Shown here piece after piece: positions 44,264 through 54,537 of a stretch of DNA of 64,000 bases (the stretch's first letter is position 1; every line of letters begins with the position of its first letter). The stretch is taken from NCBI GenBank assembly GCA_037975125.1, contig JAJQOW010000014.1, positions 23,707,914 through 23,771,913 of the forward strand. Direction: 5' to 3'. The position numbers were made by a program, and so were the translations under genes. The DNA is from Latrodectus hesperus. Taxonomy: Eukaryota > Arthropoda > Arachnida > Araneae > Theridiidae. Under the pieces are notes generated by a model that saw nothing but the letters and a program-made list of their open reading frames with translations, was not told the origin of the DNA and did not search any database.

Positions 44264-45120
44264 AATGACGTATCCAAACACACATGTAGTTACAGTTTTC
44301 TCAGAGCATGAAAACTTATTTTATTTGAAAGATATCTATTTTGGGACTCTCCCGCAAAAAATAGTATTGTAATATAAACTCATAATTAGATTATAATGCA
44401 AATAACAAAAGCACTTTCTTTAAAATAATTCAAGTTGTAGATAATTTTGAAGGCTTAGGTTATGCTTTTAATCTGAAACGATAAAAATCGGATCAGAACT
44501 CAAGTAGCGGATCTGATTCATAAATGTGTCAAAAGAATAATCTGACTTGCAATAATTTGTAATTTATTAAAAAAAAAGATTATTTATTTTGCTACAATTA
44601 TTATTATTTATATTAATTTCAAAAACAGTTATTTTCAGATTTTCGAATTATATAGTCATTTACAAAAACATACAATTTTCAAGCAATGAATGATGTTAAT
44701 ATACATTATAAAAATAAGTAAATGCACTCATCAATAGCAGTGAATTATGATATTTTAATTATACTGCATACATTTTATTTGCCTTCAATGATGAAATTTA
44801 TTAATAACTTCATCAGTGTCGATCACTATAAATTTTTCTGATTCCAAAATTAAAAATACTAAATCATATCCAAATGATCTTGTGCCATGGTTGATCGTGA
44901 ATTTCAGAATTAGTTTTAATTTACACAACCAACAATTGACGTTGAAATATTAAAGATGGTTTGAAATGCAACTGTCATAATTTTAAAAACATCTTCACTG
45001 CACGAGATGATGCAAGTTAAAAGCTTCAAAATGGAGTTTAAGATTTAATTTACTTGAAACATTAAGTTATCTCTACTCACATATATTTCTTAATAATATT
45101 ATAAATATTTTCAACCAAAG
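44264..45120. other. Intergenic
   Basis: AT-rich, nothing recognised. Confidence 0.7.
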
Positions 45121-45131
45121 AATGTAAATGT

Positions 45132-45515
45132 GAGCTCCAGTGGCTCAGTAGCTTCCCGTAAGCTCAGCAAAGTGAAGCATCATTTGCCGCGGGCAGTGGT
45201 TGGGAGGGTGACCACGGTGTACTCTCCTTCACTGGGTTGCTGGAACTCCCTGGGTTGGGGACGTGTCCACGTTCATCTGTGACGTCCAAAGTCCTTCCGC
45301 TGGTCTGGCGTGGATGTGGAGAGGAGGGTGCCAGCTCAGGTGTGGCCTCGTCACCTGACCGTGGTTCAAAATGACGAGGCACCTTAGAGCAAAGTCGTAC
45401 TTTCACCTTCGTGGTGCTCTGTTCCAAACGAAAGACGCTCTCTACTGACTTAATTCGCACTGCCAAAGGCATAGCGAGCTTGGCTTGCCCAAGTGTCATA
45501 AGCAACAACAACAAC
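45132..45515 (+). mobile_element. SINE, family C copy with alternative head
   Basis: An 11-bp perfect duplication AATGTAAATGT lies at 45121-45131 and 45516-45526. The 3' half (AAAGTCGTACTTTCACCTT, GTGGTGCTCTGTTCCAAACG, CATAGCGAGCTTGGCTTG, AAGTGTCATAAGCAACAACA) matches the copies at 51568 and 61315. The 5' half, starting GAGCTCCAGTGGCTCAGTAG, is different and GC-rich. The minus open frame here is a shadow. Confidence 0.88.
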
Positions 45516-45810
45516 AATGTAAATGTAATATTGTTTTTTCAAAACTGACTCATTCAGTACTTAAATTTTCTATTGACTCAAGTTCTCACTAGGAATTAGA
45601 CTTTAAATAGTTGATCGGATCTAATTAGAATACAAGTATTCATATAAGAAAAATTTTTTTAACATTCATAGCTCATGATTTAACTTTGAGAATGTCATGA
45701 GACTTTTTCAGTGACGAAGCTCTTTTTAAGCTAATGATTCCCTTTCTACAGCCATTCATGAGATCTCGATCAACAAAAGCAGTAAAGCGATAAGCTGGAA
45801 AGCCTCTAGG

Positions 45811-45880
45811 GCCTTGTTTCACAACGTGGGGTCCACAACCCACTGGGGGGCAATTTGATTATTAAGAGGGACAATTCGAA
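45811..45880 (+). repeat. hAT-like terminal fragment
   Basis: TTTCACAACGTGGGGTCCACAACCCACTGGGGGGCAATT-like sequence (read 45817-45853) resembles the ends of hAT/Charlie-type elements (AACGTGGGGTCC...CTGGGGGGC). No partner end was found. Confidence 0.4.
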
Positions 45881-45897
45881 AATGACTCACCACAAGT

Positions 45898-45946
45898 TTA
45901 ACCCTTTTGCTCCGGGCATTTAAATGGCCGGGAGCAAAAGGGTTAA
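45898..45946. mobile_element. TTAA-flanked palindrome, piggyBac-like ends joined
   Basis: TTAA at 45898-45901 and 45943-45946 flank a near-perfect palindrome: left arm CCCTTTTGCTCCGGGCATTT, right arm (inverse) CCCTTTTGCTCCCGGCCATTT-like, meeting at TTTAAA with no interior. The CCCTTT start next to TTAA is the piggyBac end style also seen at 8962. It looks like two terminal repeats fused head to head. Confidence 0.6.
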
Positions 45947-45984
45947 ATTAAAATTATTAAAATATAACATTTATATTAATGCCT

Positions 45985-46125
45985 GGCTACCTTATACAGT
46001 GTGGTGAGCCAGAAGGTATGGCATCTTCTCTCTGAAAGTGAAGGGATAAAGAAAGCAAACACAGCCCGTGCCTGAACTAGGATTCGAAATCTTAACCTAC
46101 CGTCTAGGGACGCAATCAGTCGGCT
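45985..46125 (-). repeat. SINE family B-like, reverse, decayed
   Basis: On the minus strand a B-box-like TTTCGAATCCTAGTTCAGGCACGG (read about 46072-46095) followed by a CTTTCTTTATCCCTTCACTTT-type stretch resembles the family B head-body junction (CGAATCCTGGTTCGGGCATGG, CTTTCTCTC). The match is partial. Confidence 0.5.
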
Positions 46126-46730
46126 ATAAAGGTGTACGTTTTATTAAAACTGATCAAATTTAAATGTATAAAAAAAGTTTTTTGAAACTCATAAAATGTC
46201 TTATGTTTCATTTATTTTAAATGTACTGATCTATATACGTTGACAGATTGAAACTTCACTTGTATTTTTAAATAAATTCAAGATTTTTTTTTCTAAAACT
46301 TTTATTTAACACAGTTTTTTTAAGTTTCATCTTAATTATATATATAAGGAAAAGCATTACATCACTTTTTATTGAGGCAACGTTTTTAATTTAAGTGTTC
46401 ATTTAATTTTAATTATGTTATAAAAAGTGAGATAATATCTATATAAAGTTAAAAGTTTTTTTTTCCATTCTTTTATATTTCACGATTCGTGTCTTTATGG
46501 AAGAAAAATTTACGATCCATTCTACCTTTCAACAGGATTTTCCCTTGCTGAGCGTTTTTTTCAAGTGCCCTAATTAATTTACTTTTTCTTTTTTTCTTCT
46601 TGTAATTGGCAACAGTGGTGTGAACAGCATTTAAAAAAATCTCGATGATGTAACTTTTATCTTGAATATCAGAGGCGAATCAGTCACTTTTTCTAAGTTC
46701 GGAGACCTTTTTGTTTTAAAAACCAAAACA
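46126..46730. other. Intergenic
   Basis: AT-rich, nothing recognised. Confidence 0.65.
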
Positions 46731-46829
46731 AGATGACTTTATTTTTCAAAAAAATTGTAAAAGTTACCCTCAGGCACCGACAAGAACTCCACGTAAAGAA
46801 AAAAATTAGCTTTACAAAAAAAAAGGAAA

Positions 46830-47130
46830 GAAATTGTAGCGTTTCAGGCCTTTTCGTCGAGTTCGAATATGGAACGTTTTTAATAGAGAAACGGATCGCT
46901 TGGAAAGACGACGTGACGGGATTCGGAAGCAGCGCAGAGGAAGGGAGTGAGGTGGCTGGAGCGACGACCCCGTTGTTGCCGAAATGCTCCTAAGGTCAAG
47001 GCACCTTTTATTTTCAATACCGCACTCGAGGTCACTATAACAGGCCGCCGCGCATTGTTTGGTCCCGAAAGAGAACACCCTTTGTCACTGAATGGCAGAC
47101 GATTTCCGAATGAGAATTCTTTGGCGTAAT
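46830..47130. other. GC- and CpG-rich island, unassigned
   Basis: Roughly 300 bp in which CG dinucleotides are frequent (GACGACGTGACGGG, GGCCGCCGCGCATTG), in contrast to the AT-rich surroundings. Open frames exist on both strands (46733-46993 +, 46812-47078 -, 46880-47140 -) but none shows a known domain. It could be a promoter or first exon of an unannotated transcript, or a GC-rich repeat. Confidence 0.4.
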
Positions 47131-47352
47131 ATACCAGCAACCATTCCTCTTATGATTTTCTTTCATCTCTTGATAACGTAGTTGATGCGTTTTAGCGCAT
47201 CATTGGCGACGTTATACGCCTTTGTTAGTGTCAAATAAAATTTTTCTCCATAACTTCATAAAATGTGCTTGATGATTGCACAACAAAGGGAAAAACTCAC
47301 CATAACACCATAGCAGAATGGCGTTCACAGTGGGTACTTCCAGGTTCGATAT

Positions 47353-47535
47353 CTCTGACCTGATAGCCGAATGGTTAGCTCTCTCGTTTTCGCTTCAAAA
47401 GTATGCAGGTTTAAATCCCCCTCAGGAGGTTGGACGTTTGTAGCGATTCAAAAGCCATTTTTAACAGTAGGTCCTTGTCTTATAAAGCCTCATGTGCAAA
47501 AATAAAATAAAAAAATGATCATTGAGCTACAACCC
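47353..47535 (+). repeat. SINE family A copy, divergent
   Basis: Head CTGATAGCCGAATGGTTAGC (A box), B-box region AGGTTTAAATCCCCC, body GACGTTTGTAGCGATTC and CATGTGCAAAAATAAAATA, end ATGATCATTGAGCTACA. It follows the family along its full length with many substitutions, so it is older than the copy at 29771. Confidence 0.8.
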
Positions 47536-47589
47536 TACCAAATCAAACTAAATTCGTTTGTACATTCCTTTCTTGCGATCCAGAATTAT

Positions 47590-47945
47590 ATTGCGCCTAT
47601 AAAAAATATAAGAGAGTAATTGAGAAACCGTTCCATCCGAAGGTATACGGTGTAAATGGTGACCAATTGTGGATGCAATCCCACCAGTAGACACTCGTGC
47701 GGTCAAGGACCGATGCGCACAGCTGCCACACCAATCTACTGCAACGATGGGGTGTGAGTAGGCGCCAAATCCGGACTGAATCCAGGCACAAGCCAAGGCA
47801 TTTCCCGCAGCCCGATAACCACCAGCCTGCGGTCCAACAAGACCCATCCAAAACTGAAAGAGGGCCACTGGCCTTTATTGAAACAATAATACAATAACGA
47901 AAGAACACAAGAGAAGACATACTTTGTCCTAACAGAAACAAAATG
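47590..47945. other. GC-richer segment, unassigned
   Basis: About 350 bp of mixed composition with overlapping open frames on both strands (for example minus 47548-47868) but no recognised motif. The abrupt change in composition at both edges suggests an inserted repeat. Confidence 0.4.
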
Positions 47946-48805
47946 AGACATAGCTGGTCTTTACATAAAAGAGATAAGTATATAAAATAAACAGAACTTT
48001 AGAAAAACTTTACATAAACTTTACATAAAGTAAAATGAAAGAAATTTTGAATGGAATCATCCTATAACAAATTGTAACAAAACTAAATTAATCAGAAAGT
48101 CAATGGTTTTCTTGTAAGCTGCAGTTAATTAAGATAGTTATTATTTCTTTAGCTGCTTTTTTGAAACCTCCAGATTTTAACAGGTTTGCTAATGTTAACC
48201 CTCTATAAAAAATATAAAGTAAAAAGTTCCCCTGGAACAAAGCTATTCAATAAATGCTCCCTTTCGAGTATGTGCTTGAGAGTTTTCCAAGTACTTTCCC
48301 TCGCAGTACCTCAGTACTGTTAATTGTCAACGAACAGTCTCTTGAGTACATTCTTTTCAAAGTCTTGGACAAAAATGAGTATCAAAAGTAGGTGGCTGTT
48401 AAGACGGTTACCGCTTCATTCTTGCAGAGTTGAATATAATTAATCCTAACTAATTGAGGATCCAGGTAGTCCGAATTAAACTATAAGTGAGCCAAAATAC
48501 AGAAAAAAACTACTGTACATGGTAAAAAATGTGTTTTGAATTCAAATCAATTAAATATAAAAATGCAGAAGAGAAAATTAAGTTTGGTGCGCACACGCAT
48601 CATTTTACTTATAATAAATACCAGATAAAAAAAATGAAAACTTACTTTAAATTTGATGGTTCTGATTTATTCTCACTCATCACACTTAGTATGCTCCCAA
48701 ATCTGAAAAACTACTGATCATTAGTCATTTCTGGAACTACGGAGATGTCGCAAATTTTCGTATTATCCAGACATGGATTCATTGCTGTTTTATCACCAAC
48801 GTATT
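47946..48805. other. Intergenic
   Basis: AT-rich. A GTCCGAATTAAACTATAAG stretch near 48470 is weakly reminiscent of pogo-type ends but is unpaired. Confidence 0.55.
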
Positions 48806-48809
48806 TTTT

Positions 48810-48810
<1 letters not shown>

Positions 48811-48846
<36 letters not shown>
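48811..48846. repeat. (TC)n(AC)n compound microsatellite
   Basis: TC units (48811-48831) pass directly into CA/AC units (to 48846). Confidence 0.95.
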
Positions 48847-48847
<1 letters not shown>

Positions 48848-49560
48848 AAATATAAGTAGTCTTTAATCTTAAGTTTTGGCTTTGAGATTTCTGTTTCATT
48901 GTTATCCTCTTCAGAAGTTTCAGCTGCTGTCAGCATTTTCCTCCGGTAGAGTTGAGAATGCCTGGATTGTCTTCATCTGCATCTTACCATAACTGTGTAT
49001 GTCTTCCGGTGTCTCATCAATTTCTCCGCCTTCATGTACGGTGATGTGAAAATCTCCAGTTTCAAAATCAGTGTCTTTGTTTCCCTCTACACATTCAGTG
49101 CATCCCAAGGTCAACAACACTCCAACTTCAACAAAAATGAAAAATTGCACTAACTCGCCTTTTATTTATACAGTATATACATGTACATGCAAATGGTTGC
49201 CTAGACTGTAAAATTTACGATAAGGTACTCCTAGATTTTTAGGCGATTATTCTGACTCCAAGATAAGCGCCAACATATGACAGAATGGGATCGAGTTTGC
49301 GAGGCTTAGTGCCAGAAGCCGAGGCTTCTATAACTAATTTAAAGTACCAAGCAACCCGAAGATATTCAACTCTAATTTACCACCCGGCAGCCGCCACCTG
49401 CTTTGGTGGACGAGCTCTCGAATCATACCTTGATGAGGCGAGTAAACTCGCCGGCACCCACTCTCTTTGCATGGCAATCAGTACACCTCATGGAAGATTT
49501 GTACGATACCTTTCCTTTAATTCCCATGCATTATTATAATTTTTACCGTCAATTCCTATA
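48847..49560. other. Unassigned, possibly partly retroelement 3' UTR
   Basis: The minus open frame 48920-49150 has an acidic segment (HEGGEIDETPEDIHSYGK) but no known domain. The GC-richer part (about 49270-49500) adjoins the stop of the minus-strand retroelement frame and may be its 3' untranslated region. Confidence 0.4.
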
Positions 49561-50846
49561 TTATTCCTCTATCTCCCAGTTCTCGACCGGACCATCGTCG
49601 GTGGCACGCTGGTATTCCATCATTGGAATGTCATCCGACACAAAGGACATGATACTTTTCAAGAACGACCCATTGCGCCGGTCCAAGATGGTACTCAAGC
49701 TTGCGCTATCGTACACCAGTTTGCTCCTTTCTTCCGAGGTCCTGGTACAAGACAGCACGAAGTGGAGACAATCCCCCACCACATTGCACGAGCGACATAA
49801 CTCCCTAATCGGATACCCTAGTTTATGAAGATATTCCGGTACACGTCCGTGCCTAGTAGCTATTTGGGCTATGATGGCATTAACGAAAACTCTCTTTTCG
49901 GTCACTGTTTGGAAGAATCTGTAGGTCTGACGACCCACTTCATCATTATCCCATCTCTGCAGCCATACACGCAGTGCTTCTTTATGCAGTACCTTAAGAA
50001 GGTGCGACCTTGGACGTGACAGGTCCAGCGTTGCCTCTGGTAGATTCGCAGCCTCTTTGGCCAGTTCATCTGCCCTTTCGTTACCGAAAGTGCCTATTTG
50101 TATTGTGTACGTGCTCATGCACGTACACAATACAGGAATACCTCTCTACCGCTAGTTGCTTCCCGGTAAGAGTCCTTTACTTTGTTGAACAAGATGTTTT
50201 GGTTGTTCGGATCGGCCAGGGAGTAAAGGGAGGACAATGAGTCGCTGTATATATGAAAAGCGCTGTTGCCCGGTCTACTTTTGAGTCAATCTAGTGCCAG
50301 TCCCAGTGCCGATATTTCCACCTGCAAGACAGAGTTTTCGTCGCCGAGTTTAGCACCGTAAGTGTCAATTTCTTGTCCATAGCAGGAGATGGTGAAGCCT
50401 AAATCAATTTTACCATCAATTCCTGATCCGTCCGTAAAGATCTCTAGACCCTCACCGGTCGGACTTTCGCTATCGAAAGGTACACTGCTCCTGTCCGTTG
50501 GATGACACTTTAAGATGTCAACCCTCTGCTCAACATCTTCTGGCCGCAGGTTAATCTCGTGGAAGGAGTGTGGCCTGCGTTCTACCAATACCATAAGCTT
50601 CGGATATTCTATGCCTGTTTTAATGTCTAGCGGTAGGACTCCCGCCAGTACTTGTACAGCAGCAGTAGAAACAGTCCTGTAGCTTCTTGTAATTGCCACT
50701 AATACCAGTCTTTGCTCACTTTGTAGGTGGCCACAGAAGGTCTTGCATTCCAATCTGTGTCCCCATGCCCCTACACCGAAGAGAGCCATTCTTTCGGTTC
50801 CACTCCCATAAAGGCGTTTGAGTAGCCCAGGCTCTCGCCCTAACAA
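49561..50846 (-). pseudogene. Non-LTR retrotransposon ORF2 C-terminus with RNase H
   Basis: On the minus strand: RT thumb/connection block LVLVAITRSYRTVSTAAVQV then LAGVLPLD; RNase H from EIFTDGSGIDGKIDLGF (first Asp, about 50438), VLQVEISALGLALD (Glu), IYSDSLSSLYSLAD (Asp, in a shifted frame, about 50246) and FGNERADELAKEAANLPEAT (last Asp, about 50070). Then a C-terminal tail with RELCRSCNVVGDCLHFVLSC (CxxC..H...C) and the end ENWEIEE (stop at 49561-49563). A stop follows LALD, and a short inverted insertion sits at 50100-50133. 5' truncated at about 50846. Confidence 0.9.
50100..50133. repeat. Perfect 15-bp inverted repeat with 4-bp loop
   Basis: GTATTGTGTACGTGC (50100-50114) and its exact inverse (50119-50133) are separated by TCAT. 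It falls in the RNase H coding relic exactly where a frame of the form VFLYCVRAHVGTFGNERAD would be expected, so it appears to be a small templated inverted insertion. Confidence 0.85.
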
Positions 50847-50847
50847 G

Positions 50848-51063
50848 ACTCTCGGCCAAGCATATCATTTACGAGTGCGAGGCTCTTGCCCTCCCTAGAT
50901 TAGCTTCTTTAGGCATCACCCATACTAGACAGTTACACCTAGACTCCATTAAAGGGTTATCAGACTTTATTAATAAAGTGGATGACCCGAGCAACTGGAA
51001 GTAGGAAACATTGGGTTTGGATGCATTGTACAAAATGCTGATAAAAGCAGAGGTGCCCAATGC
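50848..51063 (+). mobile_element. Non-LTR 3' end fragment, copy 1
   Basis: The + frame reads SAKHIIYECEALALPRLASL, GITHTRQLHLDSIKGLSDFI and NKVDDPSNWK, stop. It resembles the end of a non-LTR ORF2 (H....C zinc-knuckle remnant). The same sequence, more damaged, is at 53568-53885. After the SINE at 51064-51367 the 3' tail continues to an (AAG)n run at 51409-51427. Confidence 0.8.
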
Positions 51064-51367
51064 TATACTTTTTCAATAACGGCGGGCACTTGGGTGACTA
51101 ACCCTTCGCCACAACAAGGCCGGAAACTGCAACTCATTTGTCGTTACCCAGCGGGCATCTGTGAACCAAGTCATGGAGGCGAGTAGCATTACCCGCGTCA
51201 TACCACCACAAACCCGTTTATAGGGCGGGCCACATTCATACATCAGCACACAAGAAAGGACAGAGAAACACAGAGAGATAGTAACATCCATGCCCGAACC
51301 GGGATTCGAACCCGGGACCCACAGCTCAAGAGTCAGGAACGCTAACCACTCAGCCATTGATTGGCAT
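51064..51367 (-). mobile_element. tRNA-derived SINE, family B variant, reverse
   Basis: An exact TGCCCAATGC duplication lies at 51054-51063 and 51368-51377. On the minus strand: head CAATGGCTGAGTGGTTAGCG, B box GGGTTCGAATCCCGG, then GGTTCGGGCATGGATGTTAC as in family B, but the remaining body (GCCCGCCCTATAAACGGG, CATGACTTGGTTCACAGATG) differs. It inserted into the 3' UTR of the retroelement fragment. Confidence 0.9.
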
Positions 51368-51377
51368 TGCCCAATGC

Positions 51378-51427
51378 CAAGCCCAATGATAAACTCAAGC
51401 ACAACTTTAAGAAGAAGAAGAAGAAGC
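51378..51427 (+). repeat. Retroelement 3' tail with (AAG)n
   Basis: GCACAACTTTAAGAAGAAGAAG continues the 3' end interrupted at 51063. The parallel copy at 53860-53885 ends CCAACTTGAAGAAGAATAAT, so the AAG run is the element's tail. Confidence 0.65.
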
Positions 51428-51567
51428 CTAACAAATGAATTTTAATATATTTAGATAGATAAGAAAAAAAATTAATAAAGTAGGTCTCTGTGAATCCCAT
51501 TGAGTAGGTTTAAAATAAATGTTTACTAAAGATCGAGTAATTTAAAAACGTTTATATGTACATAAAT

Positions 51568-51846
51568 TGTGACTTATGAGACTTGGACAAGTCAAGCTCT
51601 CTATGCCTATGGTTATGTGAATTTAATTCACCGCAAGTTGCGACTTTCACTTAACCAGAGCACCACGAAGATGAAAGTACATCTTTGCTCTAAGACTTCT
51701 CCGATAGATGGCACCACCAGAGGATCCACTCCCTCAATTTCGACATTGATCTGATGCAATCGGTGGGTCTTTGGCGGCATTGAATTGAACCCCACTCTTC
51801 CGGACGGAAGGCCGATGCCCTAAACACTAGGCTACCACTCCCCCTT
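51568..51846 (-). mobile_element. tRNA-derived SINE, family C, reverse
   Basis: On the minus strand: head GTGGTAGCCTAGTGTTTAGG, GGCCTTCCGTCCGGAAGAG, B-box-like GGGGTTCAATTC, then AAATTGAGGGAGTGGATCC and GTGGTGCTCTGGTTAAGTG, ending GGACAAGTC-inverse near 51580. It matches the copy at 61315-61702 with an internal deletion and no CAA tail. Confidence 0.85.
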
Positions 51847-53567
51847 ATGCACATATTATTTAGTAAAGAAAATAAGATAACGTCTCTCGCACAACAAAAT
51901 TGAATAGAGTATTAATTTTTTATTTATGGATTAACAAAATACTACTCGTAATTCTGCTTTTAAATTTCAAAAATCCGTTTTTCGTTGATGATCTATGGAT
52001 TCTTTTCAGAAAACTGTAAATAAGAAGGGTGATTCTCCAGCAGTGTTTACTACATTCCAAAGTTGTATTGACGAAACCATTCGTGCTTAAAGTTTATTTT
52101 TCGTGTTTGTGGATGTTTTACACACTGCTTGGAAAAATAAATTTCAATATTTAGAAAATTTTAAAATATTATTTTCTAAACTAACGTAATATAGTCTGTT
52201 TTAATGTTATAAAACGCGACGGTTTGTGTGAGCAAATAGTTGAATTTTTCAGGATTCTGAATTTCAATTGATGATAATTGTGTTAGAATTCGATATCCGA
52301 TCGCATTAGGTATGTTTTAGATTTTCTCCACCCGACCGTCTTGCACTGAACTGCGTCTTATTTAGTTTTTTTTTCAATTTTTGCTGATGCAGCGCATATT
52401 TTAGATTCTCTGGTCATGTTTCTAAAAGGACTTAAGGACTTAGAAGAAAAAATCCTCGTCCTAGTGCTAGAGCAAATATGAACAATTATAGTGGAGCGGA
52501 AAAGCAGTTCTTTTTTTCTGGACTCAGTTTTAACTTAAAGGCAACAATTTTCCCTTCACAATGTGTGTATGTTATTAATTTTATAATTTAAGAGGGAAAA
52601 AATTAAGGCTTGATGTAAAATTGCATCGATCACGAAAATTTCCGCAAATATCGCCAAATTAGTTCATGATGTTCTTCAATACATACTTAATGAAAATTAA
52701 AACAGAAAACAAAACATGCAATTGAGTATAAAATGCGAAAGAAATTGTGGCACAGTTTACTTACAAAAATAACTAAACATAAAGTTTAAAGTACTTTAAA
52801 TTCATTATTTTAACAACAAAAAAGTTATTTAAATGGAAAATCTAAAAAAGAATAAAATTATACCCTATTCGATAGTTATTAATTTTTTGTATCAATTATA
52901 AATCTGAGCGCAGTCAAAAGAGCAATAATGGAATCCACCAACAAAGCTCTTTTTTGAAAGGATACTTATTTATTACAAATAAACTCTAAAGAAACAGAAG
53001 TGTTATATATAGTTTTCTAGGAGCATTTATTGATAACCTAAGCTGCATGCGATATATAGTTTTCTCTTGGTCCTGGTCGACGAGATATTAAATATGCACC
53101 AAGAAATTTTATACTTTGAACATGAAATAATCTTTTAAGGACTGAGAATTAGGAGACGAATGTATTTTAGATTCCATGAAGGATTTCTGTTAGAATTTCA
53201 AGGTGGCTGAGCATCAGTCGGTGAAAACAAGCTCTTCAAATACGTTTCTAACAATAAATTTCATTTATCTGTAGAATGGTAAATAAAAAAATACTTTCTT
53301 TAGAGAGTATTTTGTACAATTATATTTTAATTAATTCCGTGTTAATTCCATCACTCAGTATACGTCCTTGCATATTGATACCAGGACATTCATATTTTGA
53401 ATTCAATATATGTTCTTATTGTTGCCTTGTCTATGATGGGCATTAGAATTAAAATCAGATTGAAACGAAGTCGCTCAAAACCTCATGGACTGTGTCCAAG
53501 GCTTTAATATATAAGTAACAGGCAGAAGATACGTTTAATCGTAGGCTTAATAACTGGGCACTACTAT
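51847..53567. other. Intergenic, AT-rich
   Basis: No gene or element recognised. TATATAGTTTTCT recurs at about 53007 and 53053. Confidence 0.65.
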
Positions 53568-53885
53568 TTCAGAAAACACCTCCATAAAATGGGACTGTTT
53601 CAGCAAGACCCTATCCGCAGGAAATGTCATACGCAAGAGGAAACGGCCAAGCATACCATTTACGAATGCGCGAGGTTCTTGCCCTCCCTAGATTAACTTC
53701 TTTAGGCATCATCCATACTAGAGAGTGACACCTAGACTCCATTAAAGGATTATCGGACTTTATTAATAAAGTGGGTAACCCGAGCAACTGGAATTAGGAA
53801 ACATTTGGTTTGGAGTAAATAGTACAAAATGCTGATAAAAGCAGAGGTGCCCAATGGCATACAAACCCAACTTGAAGAAGAATAA
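53568..53885 (+). mobile_element. Non-LTR 3' end fragment, copy 2
   Basis: The + strand reads HLHKMGLFQQDPIRRKCHTQ, EETAKHTIYECARF, then in shifted frame LPRLTSLGIIHTRE, stop, HLDSIKGLSDFINKVGNPSN, stop. C..C(H)xxxxE(T)AxHxIYEC is the terminal zinc-knuckle pattern of RNase H-bearing non-LTR ORF2 proteins. It is about 85-90% identical by eye to 50848-51063 and ends in a GAAGAA tail. Confidence 0.8.
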
Positions 53886-54426
53886 TACTTTGGATAAATA
53901 ACGCATAAACAATGTCTTATTCAATCAATATTTTTTACAATACCTATCTAATATGTATTTCCAAAGTTGTAAAATAAAATAAAACTTAAAAAAGTAATCT
54001 TTTTAAGAAAATCATAATGGCAAAAGAGGGCTTTGGAGGCAGTATTCAAAAAGCTAATTTGAAATACATTTGCTGAATGATAAAATAATTTTAGTCAAAA
54101 TTCTCATAACAGTGATAATTTATAAAAATGATTTTTTTTTAGCTGTCTCATTATATACAGAAATGAATGTGCGAAATAATTTTCTTAAGTATGTATTCTC
54201 AAAAAATTTGCAATTTTATTTATATTATCTTGTCGCCACAAATTAAATTTTACGAGCGCTTAATTTACAATCACTTGTAAATAAGATTCGATGCTTCTTT
54301 TCCTTTAAATTAATGTAGTTACAGCCCGATGGAAATTATGAAAAAATTATTACCAAAATTTAAAAAGAAAAAAAGAATTTTATTGTATGAATTTAAAATC
54401 TCAAATTGTCGTATAATGAAATATTA

Positions 54427-54428
<2 letters not shown>
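53886..54428. other. Intergenic, AT-rich
   Basis: Nothing recognised. Confidence 0.7.
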
Positions 54429-54524
<96 letters not shown>

Positions 54525-54537
54525 CATATATATATAA
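54429..54537. repeat. (TA)n microsatellite
   Basis: About 42 uninterrupted TA units to 54512, then interrupted units. The + open frame across it is an artefact. Confidence 0.97.

Noticed and set aside
47697..47897. His/Gln-rich + open frame as a gene
   Set aside because: It overlaps larger minus frames, and none has a known motif.
48920..49150. Acidic open frame as a pogo transposase C-terminus
   Set aside because: The acidic composition alone is not specific, and no DDE or CENP-B motif or paired ends were found nearby.
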